24,896 bases of DNA from UBA6921 sp031363085 (GTDB taxonomy: Bacteria; Pseudomonadota; Gammaproteobacteria; SG8-11): positions 1 to 24,896 of the forward strand of contig JANLTU010000038.1 in NCBI GenBank assembly GCA_031363085.1. The letters are read 5' to 3'. Below are positions 8,511-16,602 of this stretch, piece after piece (position 1 is the first letter of the stretch; each line of letters starts with the position of its first letter). The notes below the pieces were generated by a model, which ran no database searches, was not told where the DNA came from, and worked only from the letters and a program-made list of their open reading frames with translations. The translations under genes and the position numbers were made by a program.

Positions 8511-9446
8511 ATGATTCTTGGAATTGTCGTGCCCTGCTACAACGAAGAAGAAGTGCTCGCGGAAACCGCGAGCCGGCTCTCGACATTTTTGTCGGGCGTG
8601 ATCGCCGAAGGCTTGGTCGATGCCGCCAGCAAAGTTTGGTTTGTGGACGACGGCAGCAAAGACAGTACCTGGTCGCTGATTGAGAAATTATCGAGCGCGA
8701 ACCGGTTGCTGGGCGGCATCAAGCTGTCGCGCAACCGCGGCCATCAAAATGCATTGCTGGCCGGATTATTTACTGCGGAAGGCGATGTGCTCATCAGCAT
8801 TGATGCGGATCTACAAGACGACATCCAAGTAATGAAAAACATGCTGCTGGATCATCAACGTGGCATCGACGTGGTGTACGGCGTGCGCAAAAAACGCGAC
8901 AGCGATACCTGGTTCAAGCGCGTCACCGCCGAAGGCTTTTACAAGTTTATCGGCGTCATGGGCGTGGAGTCGGTATTCAACCACGCCGACTACCGTTTGA
9001 TGAGCCGGCGTGCGCTGGAAGCACTCAAGGAGTTTCGCGAGGTGAACTTATTTTTGCGCGGCATCGTGCCGTTGATCGGCTTCAAATCTTCCATCGTGTA
9101 TTACGACCGGGTCGAACGCTTCGCCGGCGAATCGAAATATCCACTGAGCAAGATGCTGGCGCTAGCGCTGGACGCCGTCACGTCGTTTTCGAGCGTGCCG
9201 CTGCGCATGATTACCTTCATCGGCTTTGGCGTGTTCGCGGCCACGCTGATCATCACCGCCTGGACACTGTGGATCAGGTTTATTGCCGACACCGCCGTCC
9301 CGGGCTGGGCGTCCACGGTGTTGCCGATGTATCTGCTGGGCGGCATCCAGATTTTTTGCATCGGTGTGATCGGCGAATATTTGGGCAAAATTTATCGCGA
9401 GGTGAAGTCAAGACCGCGCTACATCATCGAAAGGATTGTGGGATGA
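8511..9446 (+). CDS. GtrB/DPM1-like polyprenyl-phosphate glycosyltransferase, copy 2
   Basis: A GT2 with the same layout as copy 1 (311 aa): IVVPCYNEEE (5-14), VDDGSKDST (45-53), DADLQDD (98-104), YRLMSRRAL, and two C-terminal membrane helices ending in GEYLGKIYREVKSRP. It would load a sugar onto polyprenyl phosphate at the inner membrane. GGAGAGG lies just upstream of the ATG. It differs from copy 1 around the acceptor region (FNHADYRL against EDSGDFRL), so the two may use different sugars (inference). The 3' end lies next to the GT-C gene that follows, completing a GtrA-GtrB-GtrC-like trio. Confidence 0.93.
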   Translation: MILGIVVPCYNEEEVLAETASRLSTFLSGVIAEGLVDAASKVWFVDDGSKDSTWSLIEKLSSANRLLGGIKLSRNRGHQNALLAGLFTAEGDVLISIDADLQDDIQVMKNMLLDHQRGIDVVYGVRKKRDSDTWFKRVTAEGFYKFIGVMGVESVFNHADYRLMSRRALEALKEFREVNLFLRGIVPLIGFKSSIVYYDRVERFAGESKYPLSKMLALALDAVTSFSSVPLRMITFIGFGVFAATLIITAWTLWIRFIADTAVPGWASTVLPMYLLGGIQIFCIGVIGEYLGKIYREVKSRPRYIIERIVG

Positions 9447-9474
9447 AAGGGTTGTATCACTCGGTGCGGCAACC

Positions 9475-11127
9475 ATGCAGGTAACCACGCGGCGTGATCG
9501 GTCTTGGCTGGTGATTTTCGCATTTGCGCTGGCCTTGCGTTTAGTTTGGTGGGCAGTCGGACCGGTGGTGATCGAAAACGAAGGTGGTGCGTATACCACC
9601 GTGGCCGAGCATCTGTTGCGCGGCGAAGGCTTTGCCTCGGTGTACGGCGTGCCCGACACCATGTACACGCTGATGTATCCGTTCCTGATTGCCGTCGCGA
9701 CATTTTTTGTCGGCAATTCGGAGATCGGGATGCGCTTGACGTCGCTGCTTACCGGCGCTGCAACGGTGCTGCCGATCTATTTTATCGCCTTAACGTTGTA
9801 TGGCCGCACCGCCGCGAAAATCGGTGCGCTGTTGGCAGCGGTGAGTCCGGTGTTGATCGGTTTTTCGCTGGCCGGCTATACCGAAACGCCTTACATGTTA
9901 TTTGTCATGTCCGGCACCTATTTCACGCTGCGTGCCGTGGAGCTTGGCCAACTGCGTTACCCGCTGTTGGCCGGTGTATTTTGGGGGTGCGCCTATCTCA
10001 CGCGCCCCGAAGGCATCGTGTTCGCGGCCTTGGCCATCGCCGCCATTGTGGTCAGCGCATGGTTGCAGAAAAAACCCTGGCGCAAGGCGGCGAGCGCCGC
10101 GTTGCTCGTTGGCGTCACGACCGCCGTGCTGGCCTCGCCCTATGTGCTGTATCTCAAGGCACACACCGGCGAATACCGCCTGGAAGGCAAGAACATCATT
10201 AACTACGTGATCATCCAGCGCATGGAAGCGGGCATGACGTACAACGAAGCCTCGTGGGGCATCGACGACAACCTGGAGGAAGGGGGCCCGTTATTGACAC
10301 CGATTCACTTTGCCACGCATTCACCCTACCCGGTCACATTCAGCGGGCTGTTCGGGCATTTGCCGCAGCGCATTGCGCACAATGCCAGTGCCTTTCTACA
10401 AGAATTTCTGCCGTCCTTCAGTTACGGCGGGCCGGTGTTGTTGTTGTGCCTGGTGCTCGGGTTGTTTCGCCATACCTGGAATGCAACACGTTTGCGCGGC
10501 GAGCTGGTGGTGGGGCTCATCGGCGGTTATGTGTTGGGGATCATGCTGATGGTGCACATCATCTGGTTTCGCTACACGCTGCCGTTTTTTCCGTTTCTGA
10601 TCGTATGGGCCGCCAACGGCGCACAGGAATTTTGCACTTGGTGTGAACACACCCTGACCGGAATCTTCACCGCGCCGTCGCGTCTGCATGCATTCTTCGA
10701 ACGTTGGTCTTGGGGCGTCGCGTGTGTCGGCCTTATCAGCGTGTTCGCCGGGCTGGGTTTCGTGGGCGCCAAATACAATAGCGACCTGACGCAAGGTTAT
10801 GGCGAATACCGTATCCTCAAAGAAGCCGGACTGTGGCTGCGCGACTATGCACCCGACACCAAAAAAGTCGTGATGGATGTCAGCACTCAAGTGGCGTACT
10901 ACTCCGGCGGCTACTTCGGCGGCTTGCCCAATGCCGAATCGGCGCTGGCGCTGCGCTATCTGGAAAAGAAAGCGCCGAATTTTATCGTGATCTGGAGCGG
11001 GTCGCTGGAAAAGCGCCCGTACTTGAAAGCTTGGTTTGAGCAGGGCATTCCGTCGCCGCACGCGGAATTGGTTCATGAGACTCGCCAGGGTACCGATAAT
11101 CGGGTAGCGATCTACCGTTGGCATTGA
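9475..11127 (+). CDS. GT-C fold membrane glycosyltransferase, ArnT/PMT-like (550 aa)
   Basis: A polytopic protein with about ten or more hydrophobic helices and a soluble C-terminal domain, as in ArnT/PMT_2 (GT39/GT83-like) enzymes. These use polyprenyl-phosphate sugars as donors on the periplasmic side. The acidic first extracytoplasmic loop (VIENEGGAYTTVAEHLL, about 31-47) sits where GT-C enzymes carry their catalytic acidic residue. ATG 9475 is chosen because the peptide then starts with a short basic segment followed by helix 1. An in-frame TTG at 9436, overlapping GtrB2 by 11 bp, would add 13 residues and cannot be excluded. The upstream GtrA2-GtrB2 pair probably supplies its donor. The acceptor, lipid A, glycan or protein, is not evident. 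Confidence 0.85.
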   Translation: MQVTTRRDRSWLVIFAFALALRLVWWAVGPVVIENEGGAYTTVAEHLLRGEGFASVYGVPDTMYTLMYPFLIAVATFFVGNSEIGMRLTSLLTGAATVLPIYFIALTLYGRTAAKIGALLAAVSPVLIGFSLAGYTETPYMLFVMSGTYFTLRAVELGQLRYPLLAGVFWGCAYLTRPEGIVFAALAIAAIVVSAWLQKKPWRKAASAALLVGVTTAVLASPYVLYLKAHTGEYRLEGKNIINYVIIQRMEAGMTYNEASWGIDDNLEEGGPLLTPIHFATHSPYPVTFSGLFGHLPQRIAHNASAFLQEFLPSFSYGGPVLLLCLVLGLFRHTWNATRLRGELVVGLIGGYVLGIMLMVHIIWFRYTLPFFPFLIVWAANGAQEFCTWCEHTLTGIFTAPSRLHAFFERWSWGVACVGLISVFAGLGFVGAKYNSDLTQGYGEYRILKEAGLWLRDYAPDTKKVVMDVSTQVAYYSGGYFGGLPNAESALALRYLEKKAPNFIVIWSGSLEKRPYLKAWFEQGIPSPHAELVHETRQGTDNRVAIYRWH

Positions 11128-11166
11128 GCAAATAACCGACAGCACGAGAACAGGCGAGGCCACAGC

Positions 11167-11958
11167 ATGAAAGTTGTTTTGTTTTGCGGCGGTTTGGGTA
11201 CGCGTCTGCGCGAACATTCAGACACCATTCCTAAACCGCTGGTCAACATTGGCTACCGGCCCATCATCTGGCACTTGATGCGTTATTACGCGTATTACGG
11301 GCACAAAGATTTTGTGCTGTGTCTGGGCTATCGCGGCGATTTGATCAAAGAATATTTCGTCAATTACGCCGAGTGGGTATCCAATGATTTTGTGCTGTCC
11401 AATGGCGGCCGCAGCATTGAACCGATCACCAGCGATATTCAGGATTGGCGCATCACGTTTGTCGACACCGGCTTGCATTCCAATATCGGTCAACGCCTCG
11501 TGGCGGCGCGCGAACACCTGAAAGGTGAAGAGTATTTCCTGGCGAATTACAGCGATGCCTTGTCGGATCTACCGTTCGATGCCTATCTGCAGGCGGCCGA
11601 GCAACGTAACGTGCTCGCCAGTTTCGTTAGCGTGCGTACCGCCGAGTCGTTTCACGCCGTGTATGCGAGCGACGACGGCATGGTCAGCCATATCGGGCCG
11701 ATCAAAGAATCGGATTTCTGGCTGAATGCGGGCTTCTTTCGTTTTCGCCACGACATTTTCGACTACATCAAAACGGGCGAGGAACTGGTCGAAGCGCCGT
11801 TCCGGCGTTTGGTCGAACAACAACAACTGTATACCTACCACCACGAAGGCTTTTGGTCGGCGATGGATACTTTCAAGGACAAGATCATGTTTGATCGCAT
11901 GTATGGAATAGGCAACCGGCCGTGGCAGGTGTGGGAAAAACGCCTGCATAAAAAATAA
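11167..11958 (+). CDS. rfbF: Glucose-1-phosphate cytidylyltransferase-like nucleotidyltransferase
   Basis: A cytoplasmic sugar-nucleotide pyrophosphorylase of 263 aa, normal for RfbF. It would catalyse CTP + glucose-1-phosphate to CDP-glucose. The nucleotide-binding signature GGLGTRL is at 8-14, followed by the PKPL motif (about 22-25) and the RfbF-like stretch LGYRGDLIKEYFVNY. FVDTGLHSNIGQRL corresponds to the LVDTG...GGRL region of RfbF. WLNAGFF and EGFWSAMDTFKDK are the usual sugar-binding and C-terminal motifs. The assignment is strengthened by the CDP-glucose 4,6-dehydratase gene 14 bp downstream. It opens the tightly packed operon that runs to 18135. The sequence is divergent from the enteric enzymes, so CTP/glucose specificity is inferred mainly from context. 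Confidence 0.85.
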   Translation: MKVVLFCGGLGTRLREHSDTIPKPLVNIGYRPIIWHLMRYYAYYGHKDFVLCLGYRGDLIKEYFVNYAEWVSNDFVLSNGGRSIEPITSDIQDWRITFVDTGLHSNIGQRLVAAREHLKGEEYFLANYSDALSDLPFDAYLQAAEQRNVLASFVSVRTAESFHAVYASDDGMVSHIGPIKESDFWLNAGFFRFRHDIFDYIKTGEELVEAPFRRLVEQQQLYTYHHEGFWSAMDTFKDKIMFDRMYGIGNRPWQVWEKRLHKK

Positions 11959-11972
11959 CCCAGAGCGCGCCG

Positions 11973-13055
11973 ATGGACACCAAATTTTGGCAAGGCCGCA
12001 AAGTCTTCATCACCGGCCACACCGGTTTTAAAGGCAGTTGGCTGTCGTTGTGGTTGCAGCGCTTATCCGCTGAAGTGGTCGGTTATGCGCTGCCGGCACC
12101 GACGCAGCCCAGCCTGTTCGAAGCGGCGCAAGTCGCTGCCGGCATGCTGTCGATTGAGGGCGATGTGCGTGACGCGGCGCATCTGAGCGCAAGTATTGAC
12201 AAATATCAACCGGAGATTGTGATCCACATGGCGGCGCAATCGGTGGTGCGCGCATCCTACCAAGATCCGGTGGGGACCTATTCGACCAATGTGATGGGCA
12301 CGGTAAATATTCTGGAAGCCATTCGCCGTCTGCCGGGGCGCGTGGCTTTCATTAATGTCACGACCGACAAGAGTTACGAAAACAAAGAGTGGATTTGGGG
12401 CTATCGTGAAACCGACCGGCTTGGCGGGCACGACCCGTATTCCAACAGCAAAGCCTGCACCGAGCTGGTGACGCAAGCGTTCCGCGATTCTTTTTTTGGC
12501 GCAGGTACCGGCCAGGCGGCGAGTAAGTTCATCGCCACCGCGCGTGCCGGCAATGTCATCGGCGGCGGCGACTGGACGCGCGATCAATTGATCCCCGACA
12601 TTGTCAACGCGTTCCATGCCAAGCGCCCGGTGGTGTTGCGCAGCCCGCAGGCGGTGCGTCCATGGCAGTTTGTGCTGGATTGTCTGGGCGGCTACCTGAC
12701 GCTGGCCGAACGTCTGGCGTTGCAGGGCGAAGCCTTCGCCGGTGCCTGGAACTTCGGGCCGCGACTTGAAGATACTCTGCCGGTGCAGGAGATCGTTGAA
12801 CGCATGATCGCAACCTGGCCCGGCCCGGCAAGCTGGGCGCGCGACAGCGGCGAACATCCGCATGAAGCCGGCTGCCTGCGGCTGGACACCAGCAAGACGG
12901 CGTTGCACTTGGGTTGGACGCCGCGCCTAGTCTTGACAGAGTCACTGGACTGGATCACGCAGTGGTACGGGCAATATTTTCAAGGTGTAAACGCCAAAAC
13001 CCTGTGCATCGAGCAGATTACTCGCTTCGAAAGTAAGCTGACGGGCTCGGGATGA
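11973..13055 (+). CDS. rfbG: CDP-glucose 4,6-dehydratase
   Basis: An extended SDR of 360 aa that converts CDP-glucose to CDP-4-keto-6-deoxyglucose using bound NAD+. The N-terminal nucleotide motif is TGHTGFKGSWL (14-24), whose His and Phe-Lys are hallmarks of RfbG. The active site shows TTDK (130-133), SYENKEWIWGYRE just after, and YxxxK at Y156/K160 in GGHDPYSNSKACTE. AGNVIGGGDW and RPWQFVLDCLGGY are also typical of RfbG. The stop codon overlaps the next ATG (ATGA at 13052-13055), so translation is probably coupled. No RfbH-type 3-dehydrase follows, so the 3,6-dideoxyhexose route is not supported here; the C-methyltransferase offers an alternative fate for the product. Confidence 0.93.
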   Translation: MDTKFWQGRKVFITGHTGFKGSWLSLWLQRLSAEVVGYALPAPTQPSLFEAAQVAAGMLSIEGDVRDAAHLSASIDKYQPEIVIHMAAQSVVRASYQDPVGTYSTNVMGTVNILEAIRRLPGRVAFINVTTDKSYENKEWIWGYRETDRLGGHDPYSNSKACTELVTQAFRDSFFGAGTGQAASKFIATARAGNVIGGGDWTRDQLIPDIVNAFHAKRPVVLRSPQAVRPWQFVLDCLGGYLTLAERLALQGEAFAGAWNFGPRLEDTLPVQEIVERMIATWPGPASWARDSGEHPHEAGCLRLDTSKTALHLGWTPRLVLTESLDWITQWYGQYFQGVNAKTLCIEQITRFESKLTGSG

Positions 13056-14362
13056 ACAGCGCGCAACACACTTCCATATGGTCGCTGCTAGAGCGTATCG
13101 ACCTCGACCGCGTCGGCGGCGAGATGTTCGAACTGGCGCGCACGCTCTATCCCTTCTGCCGCAGCATCACCGGCAATGGCGTGCGCGCAACCTTGCGCGC
13201 AGTCGATCAGGTGGCCGGTATCGACATGCACGAAGTGGCCAGCGGCACGCAATTTTTCGATTGGACGCTACCGAAAGAATGGAATGTCCGCGACGCCTAT
13301 ATCGCGGATAAACGCGGCCGCAAATTGGTCGATTTCAAAAATTCCAATTTGCACGTGCTCGGCTACAGCACGCCGATCCGCCAACGTGTAACGCGCGGCG
13401 AATTGCTGCAACACCTGTTTTCGGACAAAAAACACCCGCATGCGATTCCGTATCGCAACAGCTACTACAAAGAGAATTGGGGTTTCTGCGTCAGCCACAC
13501 TCAGTTGGCCACATTCACCGACGACGAATACGACGTGGTGATCGATACCACACTGGCTGACGGCCATCTGACCTACGGTGAAACGCTGCTACCTGGGACT
13601 ACCGCGCGCGAAGTTTTGATCTCCACGCATGTTTGCCACCCATCGCTGGCCAACGACAATCTCTCCGGCATCGTGGTCGCAGCACAGCTCGCGCGACAGT
13701 TGCGCAGCATCGCGACGCGCTATTCTTACCGGTTTTTATTCGTCCCTTGCACCGTCGGGCCGATTGCCTGGTTAGGGAAAAATCCCGAGGCGGTGACGCG
13801 CATCGATCATGGTTTGGTGCTGGCCTGCCTGGGCGACCCGGGAAAATTTACCTACGTGCGCAGCCGCCGCGATGATGCTGAAATTGATCGCGTCATGCAG
13901 CAGGTGTTGGTCACTTCGGGTGACGCTCACCAAACGCGCGCCTTTGAGCCGGTTGGTTACGATCAACGTCAGTTCTGTTCGCCGGGCTTCAATCTGGCGA
14001 TGGGATGTTTGATGCGCACGCCTAACGGCGAGTACCCGGAGTACCACACCTCGGCGGACAATCTTGATCTGCTCAAGCCACGCGCCTTGGCGGAATCCTT
14101 GGTGAAAATCCTCGCGGTGATCGGCGCGCTTGAAGACAATCAGCGCCATGTCGCGACGGTTCAGCACGGCGAGCCGCAATTGGGCCGGCGCGGTTTGTAC
14201 GACAAGGCGCAGGAATACGGCCTGTTTTGGCTGCTGAACTATTCCGACGGCAAACACAGCCTGCTCGACATCGCCGAGAAGTCCGGCTTGCCCTTCGATA
14301 AATTGGCCGCCGGAGTGCGGATGCTGAAAGCGGTGGATTTGCTCAGAGACGCACCGCCATGA
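13052..14362 (+). CDS. DUF4910 aminopeptidase-like protein with C-terminal winged helix (436 aa)
   Basis: A member of the DUF2172/DUF4910 family, an M28-like metallopeptidase fold repeatedly found in polysaccharide gene clusters; its role there is unknown. The N-terminal part (about 20-110) contains CRSITGNGVRATL and the inserted DUF2172-like domain. Likely metal ligands lie in STHVCHPSLANDNLSG (H196, D202), YDQRQF (D304) and EYPEYHTSADN (E330, H332). The last roughly 60 residues (RGLYDK...LLNYSDGKHSLLDIAEKSGL) look like the winged helix-turn-helix domain often fused here. It overlaps its neighbours by 4 bp on both sides (13052-13055 and 14359-14362), so it is an integral part of the operon. 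Peptidase activity is not established. Confidence 0.88.
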   Translation: MNSAQHTSIWSLLERIDLDRVGGEMFELARTLYPFCRSITGNGVRATLRAVDQVAGIDMHEVASGTQFFDWTLPKEWNVRDAYIADKRGRKLVDFKNSNLHVLGYSTPIRQRVTRGELLQHLFSDKKHPHAIPYRNSYYKENWGFCVSHTQLATFTDDEYDVVIDTTLADGHLTYGETLLPGTTAREVLISTHVCHPSLANDNLSGIVVAAQLARQLRSIATRYSYRFLFVPCTVGPIAWLGKNPEAVTRIDHGLVLACLGDPGKFTYVRSRRDDAEIDRVMQQVLVTSGDAHQTRAFEPVGYDQRQFCSPGFNLAMGCLMRTPNGEYPEYHTSADNLDLLKPRALAESLVKILAVIGALEDNQRHVATVQHGEPQLGRRGLYDKAQEYGLFWLLNYSDGKHSLLDIAEKSGLPFDKLAAGVRMLKAVDLLRDAPP

Positions 14363-15294
14363 CCCTGAATGCATCGCCGCACAGCTTGCGTGACAGCGTG
14401 GTGGCCATTACCGGTGCCACTGGTTTTATCGGTGCGCATCTGGCGGCGCGACTGTGCAATCTTGGTGCGCAGGTGCATGGCATCGCGCGTTCAACGCAGA
14501 TGCTCGAACATCGCAACTACCACGGTCATGCGCTCGACCTGAGCGACTACACCGCAGTAAAAACCAGCATTAAAGCCATTGCGCCGCACTATGTGTTCCA
14601 TCTCGCCAGCCATGTGATGGGCGCGCCGGATTTACAGCACATGATTCCGGCCTTCCAGGCAAATCTGGCGTCCAGCGTGCATGTGCTGACTGCCTGTGCC
14701 GAAACCGGCACCGGGCAAAAGCGCGTGGTCTTGACAGGCTCATTGGTCGAGCCGCCGCCGGGTGAGCTGGAAACCATTCCAAGTTCGCCGTACGCCGCTG
14801 CGAAGTGGGCCAGCAGCAGTTACGCGCGCATGTTTCACGCGCTGTATGGTTTGCCGACCAACATTGCGCGCGTGTTCATGGTGTACGGTCCGGCGCAGCG
14901 CGATGCAAGCAAGTTGGTGCCGTATGTCATGCGCACCTTGCTGACGGGCGAGGCGCCCAAGATCACCAGCGGCCAACGCTTGATCGACTGGGTATACGTC
15001 AGCGACGTGGTGGAAGGATTTCTTGCGATTGCAGCCGCGCCCGGCATCGAAGGACAGTCCGTCGACTTGGGCTCGGGCCAAGTCATTGCAACCCGCGACT
15101 TGGTGCTGCGCATCACTGCGCTGCTGGGCGCGGCACCACAGCCGCAGTTCGGTGCGCTGCCGGACCGGCCAATGGAACCGTTGCGCAGCGCCGATATTGC
15201 CCGCTCTTATCAACAAACTGGATGGCGTCCGCAGGTGTCCCTGGATGCGGGGTTGCATGCCGTCATCGCGTATTATCGGAGTCTTTCCGCATGA
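14359..15294 (+). CDS. NAD-dependent epimerase/dehydratase (extended SDR, 311 aa)
   Basis: A cytoplasmic nucleotide-sugar-modifying SDR. The NAD(P) motif is ITGATGFIGAHL near residues 15-26, and the catalytic YxxxK is in SPYAAAKWASS. LTGSL gives the active-site Ser/Thr region, and DWVYVSDVVEGFL is the usual extended-SDR motif. By position after the CDP-glucose 4,6-dehydratase it is the best candidate for a 4-keto reductase or an epimerase acting on the CDP-4-keto-6-deoxy sugar, before or after C-methylation (inference). ATGA overlaps join it to both neighbours (14359-14362 and 15291-15294). It could instead act on a different nucleotide sugar; the sequence does not separate CDP-paratose/abequose synthase-like from GDP-sugar reductase-like roles. 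Confidence 0.88.
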   Translation: MTLNASPHSLRDSVVAITGATGFIGAHLAARLCNLGAQVHGIARSTQMLEHRNYHGHALDLSDYTAVKTSIKAIAPHYVFHLASHVMGAPDLQHMIPAFQANLASSVHVLTACAETGTGQKRVVLTGSLVEPPPGELETIPSSPYAAAKWASSSYARMFHALYGLPTNIARVFMVYGPAQRDASKLVPYVMRTLLTGEAPKITSGQRLIDWVYVSDVVEGFLAIAAAPGIEGQSVDLGSGQVIATRDLVLRITALLGAAPQPQFGALPDRPMEPLRSADIARSYQQTGWRPQVSLDAGLHAVIAYYRSLSA

Positions 15295-16598
15295 CAAAAA
15301 AAATCGCGATTCTGGGCACCGGTATGGCGGGATTCGGCGCGGCGCAGCGCTTGCGTAACGAAAACACCGAGGTGCTGATGTTCGACAAAAACGCCGCCTA
15401 CGGTGGTGTCACGACCACGGATGTATTGCCCGGCGGGTTCATCTTCGATCATGGCCCGCACGTGTCGTTCACCAAGGACGAGCGCATTCAAAAAATTCTG
15501 GCAGACAACATCGAGGGCCAGTACGAGACAATTCAGTATTACGTCAACAATTACTGGCATGGTCATTGGATGACGCACCCGGTGCAAAACAATATGCACG
15601 GACTACCGCTCGATCTGATCACCACGATTGTGTGCGAATTTGCGGCACTCGCGCAGCAGGAGCAGAAATCACCGGCGAACTACGAACAATGGCTGCGCGG
15701 CAGTTACGGCAACACGTTCGCAGAAACTTTTCCAATGGTGTACACGCAGAAGTACCACACCACGCCGGCCGCCAACATGACCACCGACTGGATCGGACCG
15801 CGCATGTATCGCCCGAGCCTGAAAGAAGTGGTGCACGGCGCTCTGACCACCGCCACGGCTAACATTCACTACGTGACGAATTTTCGCTATCCCACGCGCG
15901 GCGGCTTCATGTCGTACCTGCATCGTTTCGCGCAAGGCGCCAAATTTCAGTTCGGCCACCGGCTTGTCAAGCTGCGCCCTAAAACGCGCACGCTGATGTT
16001 CGCCAATGAAGTCGAGGTGAATTATGACGGTGTGGTTTCGTCGCTGCCGTTGCCCGATTTGATTCCGCTGATCGAAGGCGTGCCAAGCCAGGTTCTTGAA
16101 GCCGCGCAAAAACTGGCGTGCACCAGCGTGGTGTTAGTCAACATCGGCGTTGCGCGTGCGGAAATTTCGCCAGCCCACATCAGTTATTTTTACGAGCCGG
16201 ATATCGTATTCACGCGTTTAAGTTTCCCGTACAAAATGTCGCCCAACAATACGCCGGCCGGCAGCTCCAGCATTCAGGCGGAAGTTTATTTCTCAAAAAA
16301 ATACCGGCCGTTGCAACACCAGCCGGATCATTATATCGAGCCGGTGATCAAGGATTTAATCCGCTGCGGCGTGATCAGCGTAGACGATAAAATTCTCGCC
16401 AAGCAAGCGCTGAAGTTGGACTATGCCAACGTGATTTTTGACCTCGACCGCAGCGCCGCATTGGCTATAGTGCATGGGTATCTGGACGAGATCGGAGTTG
16501 GCTACTGCGGCCGCTACGGCGATTGGGGCTACATGTGGACCGACGAAAGCTTCAAGAGCGGCGAACGCGCGGCGGAAACAGTATTGAAGGCATTGTGA
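15291..16598 (+). CDS. FAD/NAD(P)-binding oxidoreductase, UDP-galactopyranose mutase/protoporphyrinogen oxidase-like (435 aa)
   Basis: A flavoprotein of the amine-oxidase/NAD_binding_8 superfamily. The N-terminal dinucleotide fold has AILGTGMAGFGAAQRL (GxGxxG, 9-14) followed by an acidic residue in MFDK. GGVTTTDVLPGGFIFDHGPHVSF matches the second FAD-contacting motif shared with UDP-galactopyranose mutases and desaturases. The C-terminus GYCGRYGDWGYMWTDESF resembles the final FAD-binding stretch. The start is ATG 15291, which overlaps the SDR stop; the open frame continues upstream through the SDR gene, but only as an antiphase shadow. In this setting it may be a sugar ring mutase or a redox enzyme on a nucleotide sugar. 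The reaction cannot be read from the sequence. Confidence 0.82.
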   Translation: MTKKIAILGTGMAGFGAAQRLRNENTEVLMFDKNAAYGGVTTTDVLPGGFIFDHGPHVSFTKDERIQKILADNIEGQYETIQYYVNNYWHGHWMTHPVQNNMHGLPLDLITTIVCEFAALAQQEQKSPANYEQWLRGSYGNTFAETFPMVYTQKYHTTPAANMTTDWIGPRMYRPSLKEVVHGALTTATANIHYVTNFRYPTRGGFMSYLHRFAQGAKFQFGHRLVKLRPKTRTLMFANEVEVNYDGVVSSLPLPDLIPLIEGVPSQVLEAAQKLACTSVVLVNIGVARAEISPAHISYFYEPDIVFTRLSFPYKMSPNNTPAGSSSIQAEVYFSKKYRPLQHQPDHYIEPVIKDLIRCGVISVDDKILAKQALKLDYANVIFDLDRSAALAIVHGYLDEIGVGYCGRYGDWGYMWTDESFKSGERAAETVLKAL

Positions 16599-16602
16599 AT
16601 TT

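Noticed and set aside
10396..11217. Minus-strand open frame of 273 codons in the GT-C gene
   Set aside because: It is a shadow of a conserved membrane glycosyltransferase and spans into the next gene's start.
11167..13055. CDP-3,6-dideoxyhexose (abequose/tyvelose-like) pathway
   Set aside because: RfbF and RfbG fit, but no RfbH-type PLP/iron-sulfur 3-dehydrase is present in the window.
14805..15290. N-terminal extension of the flavoprotein through the SDR gene
   Set aside because: The dinucleotide-binding motif begins right after ATG 15291, and the extension is out-of-phase SDR sequence.
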